A DNA stretch of 28,132 nucleotides from Treponema sp. GTDB lineage: Bacteria > Spirochaetota > Spirochaetia > Treponematales > Treponemataceae. The notes under the pieces are model-generated. The model worked only from the letters and a program-made list of their open reading frames with translations, did no database searches and was not told where the DNA came from. Location: positions 1-28,132 of the forward strand of contig JAEDGP010000022.1 of the NCBI GenBank assembly GCA_016297405.1, given 5' to 3'. The translations under genes and the position numbers were made by a program. Numbering within the stretch: position 1 is the stretch's first letter; the number at the start of each line of letters is the position of its first letter. Positions 15,354-23,879 of the stretch are shown here, piece after piece.

Positions 15354-17357
15354 ATGAAGAAATTTCCTAAGATTCTTTTAAATGTTATTTCAGCGCTTTA
15401 TCCTGTGCTGGTGTTTTTGATGCTTGTTGTTTTTAGGTTTCCAGTTAGGGTATTGTCGCTGTGCATTATGGTGCTTGCAATTTCATTCTTTTTGAGTGGA
15501 ACAAGTGCTGTTGGGAATAGGAATTCTGATTCTAAAAAAGCGCTTGACTGGCGACCGATGCTCAGTTCAGCGCTTTTTTTAATTGTGGGAATAGCCTGTT
15601 TTGTAACCCAGCAGTCCCTTTTTTTAAAGCTCTACTCCGTTTCGGTAAGCGTAATTTTTTTTCTTACTTTTGCATCCACTTTTTTCTTTAAGCCCAACAT
15701 AATATTTAGATTTGCGTGTATGACAGACAAAAGCATCGTGGGGTCAAGCCGGGAAAGCGCCGTACTCAAATATTGCTTTAAGGTTACAGTGATATGGTGT
15801 ATTTTTTTTATTCTTAACGGAAGCATTTCTGTCTGGACGGCATTGTACGATTTTGGAAACGACGAACTGAACAATAAGGTTTGGTCAGTATATAATGGAG
15901 GCATTTCCTATGTATTGATGGGAATGCTGTTTGCAATAGAATATCTTGTTAGACGGCAGGTATATAAAAAAATGGTTCCTACACATTCTTTTACAAAATT
16001 TAGGGCAGATTCCAGAAAGGATAATGATGTTGTTTGTTTTGAAGACAAGTGGTCTTTGGGTAAATACAAAACCTGGAAGGATTTTCTTGTGGAATCTGCT
16101 AAAATGCGCGCTTTTTTAGAAAGCAAGACGGCGCAGGATTGGATTTTGCATTGCGAAGACTACTGGTATTTTTTGTGTACTTTCGTTGCCCTTCTGCAGT
16201 GCAAAAAACGTATACTTCTGACGCAGAATATTTCAGAAAGCTACATTGCAGAAATTCGAACTGAGGGAACCGGATTTCTTTCAGATCAAAATGTAAGCGG
16301 TGCATTTGATATTCAAAAAATAATAGAAGAAAGCGAAGCGCCGGCTGAATCGTATGTAAGGGATTTGCCTGAAATAAATGCGGATGAAACTCAGATTTTG
16401 ATGTACACATCTGGTTCTACAGGAAAGCCAAAAGCCGTTCCTCAGCGAATGACAGAATTCGAGCTTGATAATGAGTTTATTATATCTAAATGGAGAACGG
16501 AATTTACAAGCCGTAAACTGATTACAACTGTAAGCCAGCATCATATTTACGGTTTTCTTTTTGGATCAAGTTTGCCATTCACGTTAGGGGTACCGTTCCG
16601 CCGCAATCGCGTGGAATATCCAGAAGAATTTGAAAAACTTGATGATGAAAAATATATTCTGATAGCTACACCGTCTTTTTTGAAGCGAACTGTGGAAATT
16701 GAAGAAAAGCTTTGCATGAAAGACCCATGGATTTTTACTAGCGGTGGTGCGGTAAGCGAAGAACTGGCGGTTAAAACTGAAAAGGTGTTTGGCTTTTGTC
16801 CTCTTGAAGTTTATGGAAGTACAGAAACTAGTGGTATTGCTTATCGTCAGCAAAATGTGGATGGCCTTAAGTGGACTCCTTTTGACAATGCGAAGATATG
16901 GCTTGGTGATGATGGATGTCTCCGTATTATTTCTCCATACATTAAAAATCCAGAAGGTTTTGCAACAGCTGATTTGGCTGATATTCAACCGGATGGACGC
17001 TTTTTTCTTAAAGGCCGTTCAGATTCGATTGTAAAAATAGAAGAAAAGCGGATTTCTCTTCCTGAGGTTGAAAACCGAATTATGCAAAGCGGTCTAGTTT
17101 CTGAAGTTAAAGTTGTGGCGCTCGCAAATGAAGTTCGCCAGTTTCTTGCGGCAGCAATTGTGCTTAATCAGGAAGGAAAGATCAAATTTCAGGGTACGGA
17201 AAAGTATCTGATAAACCGCTGGTTCCATGATTATCTTATGCAGTTTTTCGAAAATGTTGTGCTGCCAAAAAAATGGCGTTTTCTGGATAAATTGCCATGT
17301 GATGTGCAGGGGAAAGTTCACAAAAACGAAATCATTGAACTTTTTGAAAAAGAGTAA
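15354..17357 (+). CDS. apeH: Fusion of ApeG-like membrane domain and ApeH-like AMP-forming ligase
   Basis: A 667-residue fusion. Residues about 1-205 are a membrane domain of about six helices whose last part (WCIFFILNGSISVWTALY, about 147-164; YVLMGMLFAIEYLVRRQ, about 183-199) matches the COG4648 protein called ApeG elsewhere. The remainder is an AMP-forming acyl ligase: YTSGSTGKPK (about 351-360), YGSTETSG (487-494), a TADLAD adenylate motif, the KGRSDSIVKIEEKR hinge, and the catalytic lysine in GKVHK (Lys654). In APE synthesis this ligase activates the aryl acid and loads it on the ACP. In the E. coli cluster these are two genes as far as I recall; here they are one frame with no stop between. 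The fusion places starter loading at the inner membrane. Confidence 0.88.
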   Translation: MKKFPKILLNVISALYPVLVFLMLVVFRFPVRVLSLCIMVLAISFFLSGTSAVGNRNSDSKKALDWRPMLSSALFLIVGIACFVTQQSLFLKLYSVSVSVIFFLTFASTFFFKPNIIFRFACMTDKSIVGSSRESAVLKYCFKVTVIWCIFFILNGSISVWTALYDFGNDELNNKVWSVYNGGISYVLMGMLFAIEYLVRRQVYKKMVPTHSFTKFRADSRKDNDVVCFEDKWSLGKYKTWKDFLVESAKMRAFLESKTAQDWILHCEDYWYFLCTFVALLQCKKRILLTQNISESYIAEIRTEGTGFLSDQNVSGAFDIQKIIEESEAPAESYVRDLPEINADETQILMYTSGSTGKPKAVPQRMTEFELDNEFIISKWRTEFTSRKLITTVSQHHIYGFLFGSSLPFTLGVPFRRNRVEYPEEFEKLDDEKYILIATPSFLKRTVEIEEKLCMKDPWIFTSGGAVSEELAVKTEKVFGFCPLEVYGSTETSGIAYRQQNVDGLKWTPFDNAKIWLGDDGCLRIISPYIKNPEGFATADLADIQPDGRFFLKGRSDSIVKIEEKRISLPEVENRIMQSGLVSEVKVVALANEVRQFLAAAIVLNQEGKIKFQGTEKYLINRWFHDYLMQFFENVVLPKKWRFLDKLPCDVQGKVHKNEIIELFEKE

Positions 17358-17360
17358 TTA

Positions 17361-17389
17361 CTGACAATATATTTAAAATAGGTTATATT
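17361..17389 (+). promoter_or_regulatory. Internal promoter before apeI
   Basis: -35 CTGACA (17361-17366), 17-bp spacer, -10 TATATT (17384-17389), in the 46-bp gap before apeI. Expected start near 17396, about eight bases before the ATG at 17404; the ribosome site GCGAGG (17393-17398) would be partly cut by it. Confidence 0.6.
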
Positions 17390-17403
17390 TAGGCGAGGTT
17401 TTT

Positions 17404-17772
17404 ATGGCAGTTAATTTCCATTCAATTGAAAACGAAAAGGTACTTGAACAGGCAGATGATAAAGTTGCTTTGGATTTTGTAATTCCTGCGACAAGCGATT
17501 TTTTTGACGGGCATTTTCCTGAATTCAAGCTTTTGCCAGCTGTTGCTCAGTTTGAAGTAATTACACGTTTTTCACGCAAATACTTTAAGACTCAGAGATA
17601 TATTCCAACAATCCGCAGAATCAAATTTTCTGCACCAATTCTTCCGGATACAAGAATTCGTCTTGATCTTACAAAAAATACCGCTAAAGGAATTGTTTCT
17701 TTCAATATGGCTGATTTCAACAACTCAGAAAAAGTATATTCTTCTGGTTCATTTGCTTATATTGACGAGTAA
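17404..17772 (+). CDS. apeI: Hotdog-fold dehydratase (ApeI type)
   Basis: A 122-residue FabA/FabZ-like hotdog protein. The catalytic histidine is in FFDGHFPEFKLLPAVAQ (His37), followed by the long central helix (VAQFEVITRF) and the beta strands ending in FAYIDE. It removes water from the 3-hydroxyacyl-ACP so that double bonds build up without enoyl reduction. In Xenorhabdus ApeI pairs with ApeP as a heterodimer, as I recall; ApeP here is encoded at 25092. It has the His but no clear acidic partner in the central helix, which fits a need for a partner. GAGG at 17395-17398 lies five bases from the ATG. A promoter lies just before it, and a TTG-started glycosyltransferase gene follows after nine bases. 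Confidence 0.85.
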   Translation: MAVNFHSIENEKVLEQADDKVALDFVIPATSDFFDGHFPEFKLLPAVAQFEVITRFSRKYFKTQRYIPTIRRIKFSAPILPDTRIRLDLTKNTAKGIVSFNMADFNNSEKVYSSGSFAYIDE

Positions 17773-17781
17773 TTTTGAATT

Positions 17782-18549
17782 TTGACAAAAACCTATCGTT
17801 GGGGAATTGTTGTTCCCGTTTATAATCATGGTGCCGCACTGGAAAATGTTGTAAAACAGCTTTTGTGTTATGACGTACCCATCATTGTCGTTGATGATGG
17901 AAATGATGATGCTAACAAAGCGCATATTTCTAGAGTTGCCCAAAATTATAACCAGGTTGTGCTTGTGACTCGTGCTAAAAATGGCGGCAAAGGTCGCGCT
18001 ATGAATGATGGCGTGCGAAAAGCCCATGAACTTGGGCTTACCCATATACTTCAGATTGATTCAGACGGGCAGCACGATGCCAGCAGAGTAGAGCGCTTTT
18101 TGTCTATTTCACAGAATAATCCAAAGGCACTTGTGTGCGGCTATCCAGAATACGATAAGGATGCGCCAAAAAAACGCGTGAATGGCCGAAAGGTAGCCAA
18201 TTTTTTTGTGATGGTAGTAACCCTTTCTAAAAGCATAAAAGATGCCATGATAGGTTTTAGAATCTATCCGGTGGAATCGTATTGCAAGTGTCTTAACGGC
18301 CATGCCATATTGGACGGCCGAATGGGGTATGACATAGATATTCTGGTTCACTTGAGTTGGGCTGGGGTTCCAGTTATTTCTGAATCGGTAAAAGTCAGTT
18401 ATCCTTCTGATGGTATATCTAATTTCAGAATTTTTTTTGACAATGTTCGTATATCTTTGACTTATGCGAGACTTTGCATTGGCATGTTCGTTCGTTTTCC
18501 TTTTCTTTTGGGAAGAAACATAAAAAGGCTGGTAAATGGTGGAAAATAA
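17782..18549 (+). CDS. apeJ: Family 2 glycosyltransferase (N-terminal half of ApeJ)
   Basis: A 255-residue GT-A fold transferase of family GT2, close in pattern to dolichol-phosphate-mannose-synthase types: GIVVPVYNHGAAL (about 8-20), VVDDGNDD (36-43), KNGGKGRAMN (66-75) and the metal-binding DSDGQHD (93-99). A hydrophobic C-terminal stretch (about 225-248) may touch the membrane. The only in-frame start is TTG 17782: a stop at 17776-17778 lies just upstream, and no ATG or GTG precedes the first core strand. No ribosome site is seen; coupling to apeI is likely. In E. coli and Xenorhabdus APE clusters a single ApeJ carries a GT2 and an acyltransferase domain, as I recall; here they are two genes with a 14-bp overlap. 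It probably adds a sugar to the polyene lipid. Confidence 0.85.
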   Translation: MTKTYRWGIVVPVYNHGAALENVVKQLLCYDVPIIVVDDGNDDANKAHISRVAQNYNQVVLVTRAKNGGKGRAMNDGVRKAHELGLTHILQIDSDGQHDASRVERFLSISQNNPKALVCGYPEYDKDAPKKRVNGRKVANFFVMVVTLSKSIKDAMIGFRIYPVESYCKCLNGHAILDGRMGYDIDILVHLSWAGVPVISESVKVSYPSDGISNFRIFFDNVRISLTYARLCIGMFVRFPFLLGRNIKRLVNGGK

Positions 18550-19531
18550 TTCGGATTCGTGCAACAAGAGCAATACTCTTCATTGGACCCAGGAAAAGGA
18601 AGTTGTTTCTTCCAACCGCCCTTTAATGTTTACATTTGCACTTGTGAAACATTTGCCAGAGCCTTTGGTGCTTAGCTTTGCTTATCCAGTAGCATTTTTC
18701 TATTATTTGACTTCAAAACGTGCAAGAAGCGCTGCCAGACTGTATCAGCAGAATCTTAAAGCTTATACGGGCGGAAAATGCCCAAAGAGAATAAGTCCGT
18801 TTTCTCAGATTCTTTCTTTTTCTATGACCATCATTGAAAAAATGGAAGGCTGGCTTGGAAGATTTTCGTATGAAAGACTTGTGTTTCACGAAGACGATAG
18901 TACTGAGTTTTTGCAAAGACTGGATGAAGGAAAAGGTGCGATTGTTTTTGCTTCCCATTTGGGAAATATGGAACTTTTGCGTAGCATGACAAGTTTTGAC
19001 AGAACTGGTGTCAGTCGCCAGATTCCGGTAACAATCATTATGGAAATGAAGTCTACTGAGCAGTTCAATAAAATTCTGATGGAAATAAATTCCAAGGCGG
19101 CGCTGAATGTGATCAGTACTTCTGAAATTGGCCCTGCTTCTATGGAAAAAATTCAGGACACGCTTGAGGCTGGTGGGCTTGTGGTTTTTGCCGGCGACAG
19201 AACAAGTTCAAATGCAAATACGCGACATCGTTGCATAAAAGTGCCATTTCTTGGCAAGGAAGCAGAATTCCCTTATGGAGTTTTTTTGATTCCGGCGCTA
19301 CTTGAAATGCCTGTTTACTATATGTTTGGGCTTAGAACGAAAAACGCTTCCTTGTCACCAAAATATAATATTTTTGTAGAAAAATCTAAGATTGATTTAC
19401 ATTGCAGCCGAAAAGAACGTGATGGGAGACTAAAGGAGCTTTGCGCCGAGTTTGCCGGCAAATTGGAAAAATTCTGCAAGGAATTTCCATATCAATTTTA
19501 CAATTTTTATGATTTTTGGCGAAAAGAATAG
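18536..19531 (+). CDS. LpxL/HtrB-like acyltransferase (C-terminal half of ApeJ)
   Basis: A 331-residue lysophospholipid-type acyltransferase of the LpxL/LABLAT family, the group that adds the late acyl chains to lipid A. The catalytic FASHLGNMELL (HX4E: His141, Glu146) and the VFAGDRTS motif (about residues 218-225) are intact. A hydrophobic stretch (about 41-58) should hold it on the inner face of the membrane. Treponemes are known for lacking lipopolysaccharide, so a lipid A role is unlikely if the host is one; in this setting it more likely acylates the aryl polyene glycolipid. It overlaps the glycosyltransferase by 14 bp in another frame; an AAGG lies upstream of ATG 18536. Confidence 0.85.
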   Translation: MVENNSDSCNKSNTLHWTQEKEVVSSNRPLMFTFALVKHLPEPLVLSFAYPVAFFYYLTSKRARSAARLYQQNLKAYTGGKCPKRISPFSQILSFSMTIIEKMEGWLGRFSYERLVFHEDDSTEFLQRLDEGKGAIVFASHLGNMELLRSMTSFDRTGVSRQIPVTIIMEMKSTEQFNKILMEINSKAALNVISTSEIGPASMEKIQDTLEAGGLVVFAGDRTSSNANTRHRCIKVPFLGKEAEFPYGVFLIPALLEMPVYYMFGLRTKNASLSPKYNIFVEKSKIDLHCSRKERDGRLKELCAEFAGKLEKFCKEFPYQFYNFYDFWRKE

Positions 19532-19551
19532 CGTTCAAAATAATTAACCAT

Positions 19552-19579
19552 TAGACTTTTTGTTTGTTTCTGATATAGT
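19552..19579 (+). promoter_or_regulatory. Possible extended -10 promoter before apeK
   Basis: TGATATAGT at 19571-19579 is an extended -10 (TGn then TATAGT); TAGACT at 19552-19557 is a weak -35 at 16 bp. The start would be near 19586, past the GGAG ribosome site at 19580-19583, so either the promoter or that ribosome site is not used in this way. Confidence 0.3.
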
Positions 19580-19590
19580 GGAGCAATAAC

Positions 19591-20025
19591 ATGAAAGAAA
19601 AACCTTTGTATACTGTTGATGTGCCATTTACTGTTGAATTTTATGATGTTGATTCAATGAATGTGGTGTGGCATGGAAACTATGTAAAATATATGGAAAA
19701 GGCTCGTTGTGTGCTTTTGGATAAACTTGGGTTTGGCTATAAGGAGATGGTTAAGCATGGGTACGCCTTTCCAGTTACCACAATCAATTTGAAATATGTT
19801 CGTTCACTGAGATTCGGAGAAAAAGCGGTGGTTCGTACTTGTTTAATGGAATACGAGAACAAAATACGAATTCTATATGAAATTCTGGATGAAAATGGTA
19901 AAATAGCCACTAAAGCTGAATCGAATCAGATGGCATTGAAACTTGATACTTGGGAATCAGAGTTTGAAACCCCAAAAGTATTTATAGATAAAATCGAAAA
20001 AATCTTAGGCGAGGAAAACAAATGA
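19591..20025 (+). CDS. apeK: 4-hydroxybenzoyl-CoA-thioesterase-like protein (ApeK type)
   Basis: A 144-residue hotdog thioesterase of the YbgC/4HBT type. The catalytic acidic segment YDVDSMNVVWHGNYVKYMEKAR (start of the central helix; Asp19 or Asp21, His28) is the clear signature, followed by INLKYVRSLRFGE. It hydrolyses acyl-thioesters and in APE clusters probably releases stalled or finished chains from the ACP. GGAG at 19580-19583 is a good ribosome site with 7-nt spacing. The stop TGA overlaps the LolA-like ATG as ATGA, so translation of the two is coupled. Confidence 0.88.
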   Translation: MKEKPLYTVDVPFTVEFYDVDSMNVVWHGNYVKYMEKARCVLLDKLGFGYKEMVKHGYAFPVTTINLKYVRSLRFGEKAVVRTCLMEYENKIRILYEILDENGKIATKAESNQMALKLDTWESEFETPKVFIDKIEKILGEENK

Positions 20026-20648
20026 AAAAAATATTGATTGCAGCTATTTGTTCGCTTTTTGTATGCGGAGCTCTTTTTGCACAGAGTGCATCAGTGGAAG
20101 AGTTTTGCAAAAAGCTTTCAGTTCATGAAAATATGGTCGGAAACTTTGTTCAGGAAAAAACAATTGCTAAAACAAATCGCAGTTTGAAATCAACCGGAAG
20201 GTTTATCTTTTGTCCGGAAGGATTCGTGTGGGAAACCCAGAAGCCTTTTAAGGTATCGATGATAGTTACAAAAAAATCACTTATCCAAATTGGTGCCGAT
20301 GGTAAAAAAAAGATTATGGATGGCTCCTCTAATCCAACATTTACAAGTATTTCTTCAAAAGTCGGAGCTTTGTTTTCTGGAGATGCTGCGGTTTTGACAA
20401 ATGATTTCACAGTTGATTACAAGTCTGCCAACGGAAAGTGGGAAGCAGTTCTTACTCCAAAATCTAAGTCTGTGGCAGGTGTTATGAAATCAATTTTGAT
20501 TTCAGGAAGCGAATCAGCAAACGAAGCAACTATCGAAAAAATTGTAATGACAGAGAGTAATAACAATACAACAGGGTATTATCTTTCCGAACAGAGATAT
20601 CCAAAGGAATTGAGTGCTAATGAAAAAGCTTACTTTGCCGAGAAATAA
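20022..20648 (+). CDS. apeL: LolA-like periplasmic carrier (ApeL type)
   Basis: A 208-residue protein with a cleavable signal peptide (MKKILIAAICSLFVCGALFA, cut probably before QSASVEE) and a LolA-like fold: an early FCKKLSVHENMVGNFVQEK helix and strand, then FIFCPEGFVWETQKPF, where LolA proteins have their FxRP..RW-type strand. LolA carries lipoproteins through the periplasm; in APE clusters the related protein most likely carries the polyene lipid. GAGG at 20009-20012 lies before the ATG, which overlaps the apeK stop by four bases. The 3' end runs 29 bp into the MMPL gene if the latter begins at 20620. Confidence 0.85.
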   Translation: MKKILIAAICSLFVCGALFAQSASVEEFCKKLSVHENMVGNFVQEKTIAKTNRSLKSTGRFIFCPEGFVWETQKPFKVSMIVTKKSLIQIGADGKKKIMDGSSNPTFTSISSKVGALFSGDAAVLTNDFTVDYKSANGKWEAVLTPKSKSVAGVMKSILISGSESANEATIEKIVMTESNNNTTGYYLSEQRYPKELSANEKAYFAEK

Positions 20649-23115
20649 AACTTTTCTGAAGATCTGGGGTCTTTATCACGGTCTTATCGTTGCTGCTTTT
20701 GCAGTTTTTTTTGTATTGAATGGGGGCTACATCAATATCGATGCGGACTTGTTCAATATGCTTCCAAAACCATTGGCAGGAGAAGCACTTGAAGCAGCAG
20801 ATGCAAAGATGACAGAAATTACAGGCCAGAATGTTTATATTCTGGTTTCCAATCCTGATTTTGCAAAGGCTAAAGAAGCTGCTGATCAGGTTTATAGTCA
20901 GCTGAATGGTAGCTCGAAATTTAAAAGCGTTACCCTTTATCAGAATACAGCTGCTTATAGCGACATTGCAGATTTTCTGGTGCATTACAGGGATACGCTT
21001 TTGGACAAGGCCGATGTAGATGCAATCAATGAAGAAGGTGGCGCAGAAGCGTTTGCCGACGCAGTTGCTTACAATATGTACACAAGCTACACAACTCCAT
21101 CAAACCTTGATACAGATCCGTTCATGATTATGGAAAAGGATTATGCAAAGCTTTTGAATTTCCTTTCAAAATCTGGCATTCAGATGCAGGTAAAAGATGA
21201 TGTAATGGCTGCGGAACATGAATTTGATGGCGAAAAGCGCTGGTATGTAATGATTCGCGGTGCTTTAAGCAAAGAAGGTGCTGCACTTGCCAGTTCATCA
21301 AATGCCGTTGTTCTGATTCATAATGTATGTTCACAGTTGGAAAAAGATGGAACCAGATTTACATTCTCGGGAACTCCTTTTCATAGCTATAAAAGTTCCA
21401 CAAATGCTTCCAGAGAAATTGCTATCATTTCTTCTGTTTCAATGGCAGTGGTTTTGATCATTCTTCTTCTTATTTTCAAACGTCCTCATCCAATAGTATT
21501 TTCGATTGGTTCCATTCTGGTTTCTTCAGCAATCGCAATCTGTACGACTTTGCTTGTATTCAGAAAAATGCACATTTTAACGCTGGTATTTGGAACCTCA
21601 TTGATTGGTTCCTGTATTGATTATAGCTTGCATTATTTCATTAACTGGAAGGGCAATACAGATTATCATACAGGCGATGAGATTCGCGAGCATCTTTTCA
21701 AGGGACTGGCGCTTTCCCTTATTTCCACTTGTCTTTGTTACTTTGTGCTTGTTTTTGCGCCTTTCAACTTGCTGCGTCAAATGGCAGTGTTCTCAATGTC
21801 AGGCATCATTAGTACATTCCTTAGTGTAATCTGTGTATATCCGTATATTTCGGTGCCAAAGACCGATAAGCAGATTGTTCTTATGCATTTGATGAAGACT
21901 CCAAGCTGGTACAATAAGAAGAAAGTGGGAAGAACCGTGATTTCTGCAATGTTTGGAATTGCGTTTGTTTTGCTTTTTGTGTTCCGGGGCAATCTTAGTA
22001 TCAAAAATGATTTGAAAAATCTTTATAAAGCCGAGGGTCGTGAATTGCATGACCAGATTGAAGCTGCCAAAGTTTTGCAGTACAGCCCATCGGGCTGGTT
22101 CATTGTAAGCGGAAGCACACCTGAAGAAACTTTGGTGAATGAAGAATCGGTTGTGGAAAAGCTTATCAAGCTTGAAACGGATTACATTGAAGAATGGAAT
22201 GTGGCTAAAGCGGAGCAGGATGCAACTGGCGTAATTAATCCAATTATTGGAGATAAGCCAAAGAATACAGGTTTTATGTGTACAAGTGCTTTTATTCCTT
22301 CTCAGAAAAGGCAGAAAGAATCTTTGGCAGCTGTAGAAAAGCTTTTGCCGTATGCGGATCGAATCTATGATTTGTGGGGTGAAGATGCTTCGAAGGTAAA
22401 GGCTTTGAAGGCAGATTTTGAAAAACGTAAAAACGATTTGATTCTGATTGGTACTGAGGAAGAAGGGGGAAATGTTCCTTCCATGATTATGGATACCCTT
22501 TCGGCTGCATGGCTTGGAAAAATCGGTGATAAATATTATTCGGTTGTTCTTCCTGCAACAATTGTTGGCATGGATTCAGATCCTGTTGTAAATGTAGAGA
22601 AATATCGTGAAATTGCTGATTCTGATGAAAATGTTTTCTTTGTAAGCAAAGTGAACGATATGAATGCTGATTTGGATGAACTTTCATGGATGGTTGTGAA
22701 GCTTTTCATTATTGTCTATGTATTGATTTTTATCGTTTTGAAGAAATTCTATACATTAAAGCAGACATTGAAAGTAATTTCTGTTCCACTGCTCATTGTC
22801 CTTTATATTGCTGCAATTTTTGCCATGGCTAAAATTAACCTGGAATTCTTCTCGATTACTGGTATGATTCTGGTGTTTGGTTTGGGCTTGGATTACGTTA
22901 TCTATATGATTGAAAATGAGCGTCGAAAAGACATAAGTGAAAACGGACGTCTTGAACCTTTTGCTATTATGCTTTCCTTCATTACAACAGCAGTAAGTTT
23001 TGGTTCTTTGGCATTGAGTGCTTTTGCTCCGGTTCATCTTATGGGACTTTCGATTTTTATTGGATTGACTACAGCATTTGTAAGTACTTTCTTTTATACA
23101 AGAACCAAGTTCTAA
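20620..23115 (+). CDS. apeM: MMPL/RND-type exporter (ApeM type)
   Basis: An 831-residue integral membrane transporter with two alike halves, each with one leading helix, a large periplasmic loop, then five helices. First half: helix at about residues 13-34, loop to about 265, then helices with GTSLIGSCIDYSLHY (Asp in the membrane, typical of MMPL/RND pumps). Second half: helices from about 690 with VFGLGLDYVIYMI. It should use the proton gradient to flip or export the polyene lipid. Start: GTG 20614 and ATG 20620 are in frame; AAGGAA at 20604-20609 is spaced better for ATG 20620, which was chosen. It overlaps apeL by 29 bp. A strong terminator follows, ending this transcript. Confidence 0.9.
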   Translation: MKKLTLPRNKTFLKIWGLYHGLIVAAFAVFFVLNGGYINIDADLFNMLPKPLAGEALEAADAKMTEITGQNVYILVSNPDFAKAKEAADQVYSQLNGSSKFKSVTLYQNTAAYSDIADFLVHYRDTLLDKADVDAINEEGGAEAFADAVAYNMYTSYTTPSNLDTDPFMIMEKDYAKLLNFLSKSGIQMQVKDDVMAAEHEFDGEKRWYVMIRGALSKEGAALASSSNAVVLIHNVCSQLEKDGTRFTFSGTPFHSYKSSTNASREIAIISSVSMAVVLIILLLIFKRPHPIVFSIGSILVSSAIAICTTLLVFRKMHILTLVFGTSLIGSCIDYSLHYFINWKGNTDYHTGDEIREHLFKGLALSLISTCLCYFVLVFAPFNLLRQMAVFSMSGIISTFLSVICVYPYISVPKTDKQIVLMHLMKTPSWYNKKKVGRTVISAMFGIAFVLLFVFRGNLSIKNDLKNLYKAEGRELHDQIEAAKVLQYSPSGWFIVSGSTPEETLVNEESVVEKLIKLETDYIEEWNVAKAEQDATGVINPIIGDKPKNTGFMCTSAFIPSQKRQKESLAAVEKLLPYADRIYDLWGEDASKVKALKADFEKRKNDLILIGTEEEGGNVPSMIMDTLSAAWLGKIGDKYYSVVLPATIVGMDSDPVVNVEKYREIADSDENVFFVSKVNDMNADLDELSWMVVKLFIIVYVLIFIVLKKFYTLKQTLKVISVPLLIVLYIAAIFAMAKINLEFFSITGMILVFGLGLDYVIYMIENERRKDISENGRLEPFAIMLSFITTAVSFGSLALSAFAPVHLMGLSIFIGLTTAFVSTFFYTRTKF

Positions 23116-23136
23116 GAATAAAGTGTTTTGCTAAAG

Positions 23137-23188
23137 GCCGGCAAATTGGTGCACTTCAAAATAAGCATTCAATCTGCCGGCTTTTTTT
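23137..23188 (+). terminator. Intrinsic terminator after apeM
   Basis: gccggcaaattg (23137-23148) pairs with caatctgccggc (23170-23181) with one mismatch, followed by seven T (23182-23188). A clear rho-independent terminator that divides the cluster in two transcripts. Confidence 0.85.
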
Positions 23189-23211
23189 ATGGTGTAAAAG
23201 GGAGTGTTGGT

Positions 23212-23240
23212 TTGACATTAAATCCAATAAAATTTAGAAT
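23212..23240 (+). promoter_or_regulatory. Promoter of apeN-apeR
   Basis: Consensus -35 TTGACA (23212-23217), 17-bp spacer, -10 TAGAAT (23235-23240), just after the terminator. Expected start near 23247, six bases before the apeN ATG at 23253, with no ribosome site in between. Confidence 0.8.
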
Positions 23241-23252
23241 AATTTACAAAAT

Positions 23253-23876
23253 ATGAAATTTTGTCATTTTAAATATTCAATTGTTTTGGCCGCTTGTATT
23301 TCCGGTCTTTCCGTGATTTCTTGTGGCAGCACGCCAAAAGTAGCCGGCTCAGATGTTTCTCCTGTTTACGTAACCAATTCAAAAAAATATTATCTGATAG
23401 AGCCTTCAAAAATCGAAAAAGAAATTGATTCATATTTGGCTTTGAAGGGGAAATTTGGTGTAAACGAGTTTACATGTCTTTCTATGTTACAGATGAATGA
23501 TAAGGGCGTGTATTTGTGTCTTCTGAGTGATTTTGGAACAACTTTGGGTGAACTGAGCTATGACGGAAAAAAAGTTGATCTGGAATGTGCTCTTTTACCA
23601 AAGCGAATGAAAGGCGAATACATTGTCGCAGATCTTCAGTTCGCTTTTTATCGGCTGGATGAGATTTCAAAAACATTGAGTAAAATCGGTCTTTCTGTGA
23701 ACGCTACCATGGATTTTGCCACTGCAGATAATTTATCTGTAAAGGAAGTGCGTTCTATAATGAAAGGCAATAAATGCATTGAACGGATTACAAAAACAGA
23801 CAAATATGTATTGATTGAAAATCTTTTACGCGGTTACAGCTATGAGCTTGTAAATGCGGATGAGGCTGGGGTGTAA
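23253..23876 (+). CDS. apeN: Outer-membrane-type lipoprotein (ApeN, DUF3261-like)
   Basis: A 207-residue predicted lipoprotein. The first 23 residues are a signal peptide (FKYSIVLAACISGLSV core) with a loose lipobox VISC, Cys24 being the lipid-modified residue; looseness of this kind is common in spirochaetes. The mature part is mostly beta strands with a helix near the C-terminus and has no catalytic motif I know. Its place after the MMPL gene and before the ketosynthase is that of the DUF3261 lipoprotein ApeN in known APE clusters, which is the main ground for the name. It may be the outer-membrane receiver of the polyene lipid from ApeL. No Shine-Dalgarno sequence precedes the ATG; the promoter lies so near that the mRNA is almost leaderless. 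Confidence 0.7.
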   Translation: MKFCHFKYSIVLAACISGLSVISCGSTPKVAGSDVSPVYVTNSKKYYLIEPSKIEKEIDSYLALKGKFGVNEFTCLSMLQMNDKGVYLCLLSDFGTTLGELSYDGKKVDLECALLPKRMKGEYIVADLQFAFYRLDEISKTLSKIGLSVNATMDFATADNLSVKEVRSIMKGNKCIERITKTDKYVLIENLLRGYSYELVNADEAGV

Positions 23877-23879
23877 TCT

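Noticed and set aside
18536..19531. The LpxL-like gene as a lipid A acyltransferase
   Set aside because: It overlaps the glycosyltransferase within the polyene cluster and matches the second domain of ApeJ; no other lipid A gene is in the window.
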